The position numbers were made by a program, and so were the translations under genes. From Plasmopara viticola (Eukaryota > Oomycota > Peronosporomycetes > Peronosporales > Peronosporaceae), in contig MBPM02000003.1 of the NCBI GenBank assembly GCA_001695595.3, positions 2,170,001 to 2,234,000 of the forward strand: 64,000 bases of DNA, in the 5' to 3' direction. Positions 59,010 to 64,000 of this stretch are shown here, piece by piece. A model generated the notes under the pieces. The model made no database searches, was not told the DNA's origin, and worked only from the letters and a program-made list of their open reading frames with translations. Positions within the stretch are counted from its first letter, which is position 1. Each line of letters opens with the position of its first letter.

Positions 59010-60577
59010 CGTGAGAAACAGTAATTTTATTGCGGCATTATCAGAATCAGTAAATGTTGTACTTACCAAGTAGGTAGTATTATCTTGGGCTTTAGGTAAT
59101 CTGATAATAACCGCTAAATTGTAAGTATGGAAATGCTGCGATAGTGCATAGAGAATCCATAGAAAAGAAAAAGCAATGTTGTGCGTAGCGCAGTACGAAT
59201 GAGTGGCAAAGATCGCTACATATGACGCAGTAAGCGTGAGATACACCATTTACTCACAAAATCAGTGATTTTGCTGCAACCAAGTGAAAACGTTTTAACC
59301 GGCACGAGCACATTCTTGCGTCATTCAGTTTCACGATTGATAATACATGAAAGTTAGTTGCTGCTCAATAGGCCTTCAACAGCCTACCAGCCACACCAAT
59401 GATTTCTAATTTTACTTATCGATCTGGCTCGCAAGTATCGAAGTGATTGATTGGTCGCCAAACTTACTGCGGAGAGCAAATAGAGTGCCTCTGCTTTTTG
59501 GCGTGGACTTTACTGCAGGAGTAAGCGAGATAGCGACGAGAATTAGTCTATTGATTGTATTCTTTCAAATTACTAAAGACAGTTGTAATAACACAAATGC
59601 TTGTTATCCACCAAACTATCCTTGCGCTTTCATTAAGACCATAGCACTCAATAAAGCTTGTCGCGAGTGCGTTTGGCTGCGACACTAAGTACAAATTATC
59701 CAGCCATAGAAAAACAAGCTGATTTTCTCTCACCACAAGCTTGCATGGTCCGAAAGAAATTCTCAGCATTTATCTGAAGGAGTGAAATTTCTGCTCCAAG
59801 GCTATTATTACACATATACAACCCCCTCTACCATAACACATGGTATGTAGCTTTTTTTCAAACCACATGGTGTGTGTGAAGCAACCAAGAGATATTTCGA
59901 GATAAAATACAATTTGCGGGTGATCTAAACTGGTCTTTTCTGGTCTTCTTCGCTTAATTAGGTTTTAGTGTGCCCAGTTTTTGTATGTAACAACTCTCGT
60001 GTCAGTTAAAACATACTTGCGAAAAAATGGCGGTATATTTGTCTGATCTATGATATAGCTAGGCTTACGCTATCTCTAGAATGTTGCAAGGAAGCATAGC
60101 TTTTAGTATGATGAGCTTTGATGGCGCCAAAGGTCAGGAATAACAAGATCTGAAAAGTCGTGCATCTATTTTTCGGCGGAGTCGTGAGCGCATTTTCCGA
60201 TTCTATTAATAAAGAGACACTTTCTTTGTAGCCGCAGCATGGTAAGATTTGCAACAAGTTGTCACTGCTGAAATACCGGTAGCTTACTCAGTTTGGTTGG
60301 TGCCTCGCATCCAGAATTTCTTTGTCTAAAAGGCACTGCAAACTTGCTTCTCAGTCCGTTACCATCTTTTCTCATAGAGAACAAGGCTAGTCATTGTAGC
60401 GAGGGACTGTGTGCCTCAGACATAATCAGATACCCCCTCAGCCAGCCATCATCGCAGAACCGGCAGCAGGAAGGCCGGACAGAGAACACGGCCATACTTA
60501 AGAAACTCAACTATTCTCTTGTCCTTCCCCCGCACTCAGCACAACCGACTCTCAGCTCACAGACAACCGCACCAGTA
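59010..60577. other. Intergenic region; contains the cyclin promoter and leader
   Basis: About 1.6 kb. The plus frame leading into the cyclin gene is open from 60293 but has no ATG before 60578, so 60293-60577 is read as 5' leader. CTCAGTTTGGTTGG at 60287-60300 weakly resembles an initiator. An 81-codon plus frame at 59443-59688 shows no domain. Confidence 0.5.
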
Positions 60578-61447
60578 ATGGCCATGATGCTGGATGACAG
60601 GGCGAATTCGAACGACGAGCGTGGCCGCGCCATTGTGCAGACGTTGGCAGTTGTTGTGGATTCAATGGTTCATGCTAGCGATCGAATGCCATTAGGCTAC
60701 TACCACAAGACCAAGTTTGAAGCTTTTCGTGCGCCAGGCATCTCGGTGTCCGACTATCTCGCGCGCATTCACAAATACGCCAGCTGCAGCCCTGAGTGCT
60801 TTGTGCTTGCGCTCGTGTACATGGACCGCTTGCATCAAATGCAAGGCATTGTGCTTACTGAGCTTAATGTGCACCGCGTTGTCATCACGAGCGTTGTGCT
60901 AGCTGCCAAGTTTTTCGATGACCACTATTTCAACAATGCCTACTACGCGAAGGTGGGCGGTGTGCCCTGCCTCGAAATGAACGAGCTAGAAGTCGAATAT
61001 CTCCTTCTCATTAACTTTAGCCTTCACGTGAGTAGTGAAACGTATGCACGGTATTACAACGAGCTGGCAAATCACTACATGTACACGCGCGTGCGTAACT
61101 CGTCACTGCCACATTCGCCCTATTACCAAATGCGCCATTTCGTAGCTGCTGACCCGCACCACGAAGGTCAGCTTGTTTACGTGACCGAGAGCTATCCGAA
61201 AGTGCCACCTTCGCAGGAACACCGACGCAGTCACCCGCTGCCGCTGCACCATCACCGGCAATCACAACAAATGACCCCCGCACACCACCGCCGCCATACT
61301 GTAGAAGATGGTGAGAACGACGTTGTGATGGGTACAGGAAATTCTGCAGTTACAGGAAATAGCAGCAATGGTATTGCTTGCACCAAATCAAATCGATCGT
61401 CTGGGCAGAAAAGGAGAAGCGGTGTCGCGCTTGGCGTAAACGCTTAG
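60578..61447 (+). CDS. PHO80-like (P/U-type) cyclin
   Basis: Single exon of 289 residues from the ATG at 60578, the first in frame (G at -3). The cyclin box spans about residues 55-160: ISVSDYLARIHKYASCSPE, CFVLALVYMDRLHQMQG, LNVHRVVITSVVLAAKFFDD, YYAKVGGVPCLEMNELEVE, and LLINFSLHVSSETYARYYNEL. This order (KY..CS.EC, AAKF.DD, NAYYAKVGG) is typical of PHO80-like cyclins, which partner Pho85/CDK5-type kinases in phosphate or nutrient signalling and in the cell cycle. The C-terminal 100 residues are unstructured, rich in His, Arg and Gln, and carry several basic clusters. The partner kinase is not in the window. Confidence 0.88.
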   Translation: MAMMLDDRANSNDERGRAIVQTLAVVVDSMVHASDRMPLGYYHKTKFEAFRAPGISVSDYLARIHKYASCSPECFVLALVYMDRLHQMQGIVLTELNVHRVVITSVVLAAKFFDDHYFNNAYYAKVGGVPCLEMNELEVEYLLLINFSLHVSSETYARYYNELANHYMYTRVRNSSLPHSPYYQMRHFVAADPHHEGQLVYVTESYPKVPPSQEHRRSHPLPLHHHRQSQQMTPAHHRRHTVEDGENDVVMGTGNSAVTGNSSNGIACTKSNRSSGQKRRSGVALGVNA

Positions 61448-61884
61448 CACACTTGGCAAAGCGGTTACTTGATCGGGACTCGAAAACGTATAAGACTTGA
61501 TTAACGGGCAGAAACACCGTAATTTTGATGCGATGCGTGTTAAAAAAGAGCAACGTGGAGCGGTGTGGGAAAAAAAATTCGAGTCAATGAACTCACCAAC
61601 ATACGGCCGACCGTTGCAGCATTCGCCCGTAATTTAGTGCGGCTCTACTAGTCCAAAGGTAGCAAGGTGTGCCGTACGCGCTAATTGGTTGTCTAGCTCT
61701 TCTCGGTTTCCAACTCGTATAATATAGTTTCTTACCGTTTCAATGGACATTTATTTAGTAGTCTTTTATCTCTTTGACCTACTTTAGACATTGATGGCCG
61801 AAGAAAAGGCAATGAGGTTTAAAATATATGCACAAAGTACCAAGAGCATAGGGCGGTGAAAACTTTTTTTTACGCCACTTGCAG
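61448..61884. other. Intergenic, tail-to-tail
   Basis: About 440 bases between the 3' ends of the cyclin (plus) and the methyltransferase (minus). Only presumed 3' untranslated sequence seen. Confidence 0.5.
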
Positions 61885-62903
61885 TTACTTGCGCTTCCAA
61901 TAGCTGCCATCGGACACGCCCCATTGGTACTTGCGCTCGTGCTCGCGAATCATAAACGGGTAGTCTTGGCGTTCCATCAAACTGAAATTCTTTGAAAGGA
62001 TCTTTTTAATAACACTGAAACTATCCACGGGTTTGCCATCTGCATCACGGACACCGCCAATCCATTTGTCCTTGGCTGTGAACTCTTCCAGCCATGAATA
62101 CGGGCTCACAAGCGCGAGGATACCACCAGAATTAATAAATTTGCCAATTATATTCAAAAACTTTTCAGGCTCTGGCAGACGACACAACAGATTCGCAGCC
62201 ACGACTGCATCAAACATACCTACGACAAAGAAGCACTCAAAAGGCAAATTAGTTTGCAAGTCCACTTCTTAAGCGCTGCAACAGTCACCAAAGTACCGAG
62301 CGTAGGGGAAAGTGTGCACGCATCTCCCTTGTAAAAAGCGACATTAAGTGGCTTGGCACCAGCAGGCAGCTTCGCCCAGCGCACCTCGCGGATATCTCCC
62401 TGAATGTGTGCGTCGTACTCCATTGCGCCATTCTCCTTCATGCTCTTGGCGGCGTCAACAAAATGCTGCGAAAAATCAACACCCACGACCTGCAACGAGA
62501 ATAAATGAGCAGCATCATCAGTTGAAATGTGCCGTCGTGCTCTCTCGACCGTCAAATCGCACCTCGTCATAGTATTTGCTGAGCTCGAATGTGGCCCGTC
62601 CCACAGCACAACCAATATCCAAGGCACGGCCGCGCTGAGTCAAATGCGTAAGACTAGAGCAACGCTCCACAATTTGCGGCAGGAATTGCAGTGCATCAAG
62701 TGGGGCGAAGCTGTAGGGGACAACCGTTGACGGCTCCTCTATGTTTAAGCACATCGTCAATCAGAGCTGTGCACCTTCAACAAAGTTGTAACGTTTAAAA
62801 TTAGTGGACCGTAGTGAAATTGAAGGTATTCGTGCACAGCACGCTCGGTCTCGTAAACGACTGAGCCGCTTGCTGTCGTACTCCGAGGGGCTCGGGCTGA
62901 CAT
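61885..62903 (-). CDS. SAM-dependent methyltransferase like the C-terminal domain of OvoA
   Basis: Exons on the minus strand: 62903-62810, 62738-62563, 62489-62297, 62219-61885, giving 265 residues. Introns are 71, 73 and 77 bases; the last two have normal sites (GTGCGA...TTGCAG, GTACTT...CGTAG), the first a weak donor (GTCCAC). Visible parts: VYETERAVHEYLQFHY, VVPYSFAPLDALQFLPQIV, the SAM-binding motif RALDIGCAVGRATFELSKYY, then VVGVDFSQHFVDAA, FYKGDACTLSPTLG, FDAVVAANLLCRLPEPEKFL, LALVSPYSWLEEFTAKDKWI, and FMIREHERKYQWGVSD. This set is that of the domain fused to ovothiol synthase OvoA, assigned to N-methylation of 5-thiohistidine. Here it stands alone, with no sulfoxide synthase part upstream or downstream. 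Whether it makes ovothiol is inference; the substrate may differ. Confidence 0.85.
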
Positions 62904-63624
62904 GGCGGACACGATAAGACGCTCTTTTCGGGACAGACCAAGATAAAACCCGCAAAGTACGATAGTCTAGGCCAGTCGCTTTTGGGCTCACGCCGGTCCC
63001 AAATCCGGTTAGGCTTAGCGATTTTGGGCAAAGATCAAGGCCTAAGATACAAATTAGAGGTTTAGCTTTTTTATATATTTACAAAAAATGTCAGCCTTAA
63101 TTCGACACATTCATGACTAATCTGCCTTCTTTTTTTGAGCGCGATACAGAATACAGTCGGTGTGTGTATGATGTAAAGTCAATATAACAGCGTTTGAGCA
63201 GCAATTTATAAATATGTTTCACCTGTACTATTCAGATGAGCTTATTTGGTATTGAAAAAGTGGAAAATCTTCAAAGCGGAATATGTAAAAGTGGGCAGTA
63301 GCAATTGGGTCGTCCTGTCGTAAGATTACTCATTTCTTTTTCTGGACCGAGCCGTCGCCCCCTGTTTCTTTCTTCATATCGAGCATTAGTCAGTGCGCGC
63401 TCTTCGCATCGGAACAAGTAAGTACTTGCTCTTGAATACGGCCATAAAATCCCTCAACTCCGTCCTGCATTCGCTCTTGACGGAACCCTTTTCACTCTTC
63501 GCTTAGAAGCAGGGGAGGACATGCAACGTCTTGCCTTTTCTAGTCTTACTAACGTGTAAATTGTGTTATTCTCTCCTTCTACAGCCCGCATTTACCCCAA
63601 ATTTCTCCTTTCGTCTACGCATAA
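62904..63624. other. Divergent intergenic region between methyltransferase and casein kinase 1
   Basis: About 720 bases with promoters and leaders of both genes. The plus-strand TCATTTCTTTTTCTGG at 63330-63345 is listed separately. Open minus-strand frames at 62761-63031 start without ATG, or are out of frame with the methyltransferase, and are leader sequence or shadows. Confidence 0.5.
63330..63345 (+). promoter_or_regulatory. Possible initiator element for casein kinase 1
   Basis: TCATTTCTTTTTCTGG resembles the oomycete initiator joined to a T-rich flank. It is 280 bases before the ATG, farther than usual, so a longer leader or a chance match is possible. Confidence 0.3.
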
Positions 63625-64000
63625 ATGTTGCCCTACCACCGTGACAGCGCGTTAGAGCTGCGAGTTGGCAAGAAATTTCGCCTGGGTCGCAAAATTGGCA
63701 GCGGCTCTTTCGGAGACATTTACCTCGGCACCAATATGACGTCAGGCGAAGAGGTTGGCATTAAGCTCGAGTCTGTCAAGAGCAAACACCCACAGCTTCT
63801 CTACGAGTCCAAGATATACAAGATCCTCAACGGCGGACGTACGTACAATATTATTTATATTGTGCCCTGGGCTCATAGATTACTCATAACTGGTCCATAT
63901 GCTGTAGTGGGTGTTCCGAGCTTGCGATGGTTCGGTGTTGAGGGCGAGTATAATGTCATGGTGATTGATCTGCTAGGTCCATCGCTTGAAGACTTGTTCA
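63625..64000 (+). CDS. CK1: Casein kinase 1, N-terminal part (cut by window edge)
   Basis: Exon 1 is 63625-63838 and exon 2 runs from 63908 to the window end; the 69-base intron has donor GTACGT and acceptor CTGTAG, phase 1. The protein begins with the CK1 kinase lobe: [20 protein letters not shown] (glycine loop), [20 protein letters not shown] (the ATP-binding Lys in IKLE and the CK1-typical HPQL.YE), YKILNGG, then [20 protein letters not shown] and LGPSLEDLF at the edge. CK1 is a Ser/Thr kinase acting in membrane traffic, cell cycle and signalling. The residue before the Ile-Lys is Gly where Ala is usual (VAIK). The intron carries no stop in the gene's frame, so the reading frame stays open even unspliced. 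Confidence 0.93.
   Translation, partial: MLPYHRDSALELRVGKKFRLGRKIGSGSFGDIYLGTNMTSGEEVGIKLESVKSKHPQLLYESKIYKILNGGRTYNIIYIVPWAHRLLITGPYAVVGVPSLRWFGVEGEYNVMVIDLLGPSLEDLF

Noticed and set aside
62761..63031. Two minus-strand frames of 76 codons upstream of the methyltransferase
   Set aside because: They are other frames across exon 1, its intron and the leader; the conserved YETERAVHEYL motif is in a different frame starting at 62903.

Overview
The window looks like nuclear DNA of an oomycete, most likely a downy-mildew or Phytophthora-type genome. The evidence is: (i) genes are split by very short GT-AG introns of 46 to 84 bases; (ii) there is a eukaryotic fused HisH-HisF histidine enzyme, plus CLASP, ELMO-domain, PP4 regulatory-subunit, PRELI and casein kinase 1 genes; (iii) an oomycete-type initiator element (TCATTTTCGCTTTTT) lies upstream of the first complete gene; (iv) compact gene islands alternate with long, AT-rich, gene-free tracts of decayed retroelements. 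The species assignment is inference; I could run no search.

Layout. 1-1.9 kb: the 5' tip of a minus-strand gene (perhaps a small GTPase) and a mitochondrial GABA aminotransferase. 1.9-31 kb: a gene desert holding one small KIX-domain gene (13.2-13.9 kb), a 5' fragment of a LINE-type element (10.2-11.1 kb), decayed Ty3/gypsy pieces and several small duplications. 31-37 kb: an island with HIS7, a coiled-coil gene tail-to-tail with it, and a mitochondrial carrier. 37-41.2 kb: gypsy debris. 41.2-44.8 kb: a PRELI/MSF1 lipid-transfer gene and PP4 regulatory subunit 1. 44.8-52.7 kb: more gypsy debris, with recognisable reverse transcriptase, RNase H and integrase remains in both orientations. 52.7-64 kb: the densest island, with an ELMO-domain GAP, an 89-residue unknown protein, a nine-exon CLASP, a PHO80-like cyclin, a methyltransferase like the C-terminal domain of OvoA, and the start of casein kinase 1 at the right edge.

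The genes form no operon or single pathway; they are housekeeping genes. Loose themes are mitochondria (GABA aminotransferase, carrier, PRELI), phosphorylation and the cell cycle (PP4 subunit, cyclin, CK1), and cytoskeleton or membrane traffic (CLASP, ELMO). Seven gene models needed introns that I placed by hand from reading frame, splice consensus and family conservation; exon coordinates are given in each entry. No tRNA, rRNA or CRISPR array was recognised.
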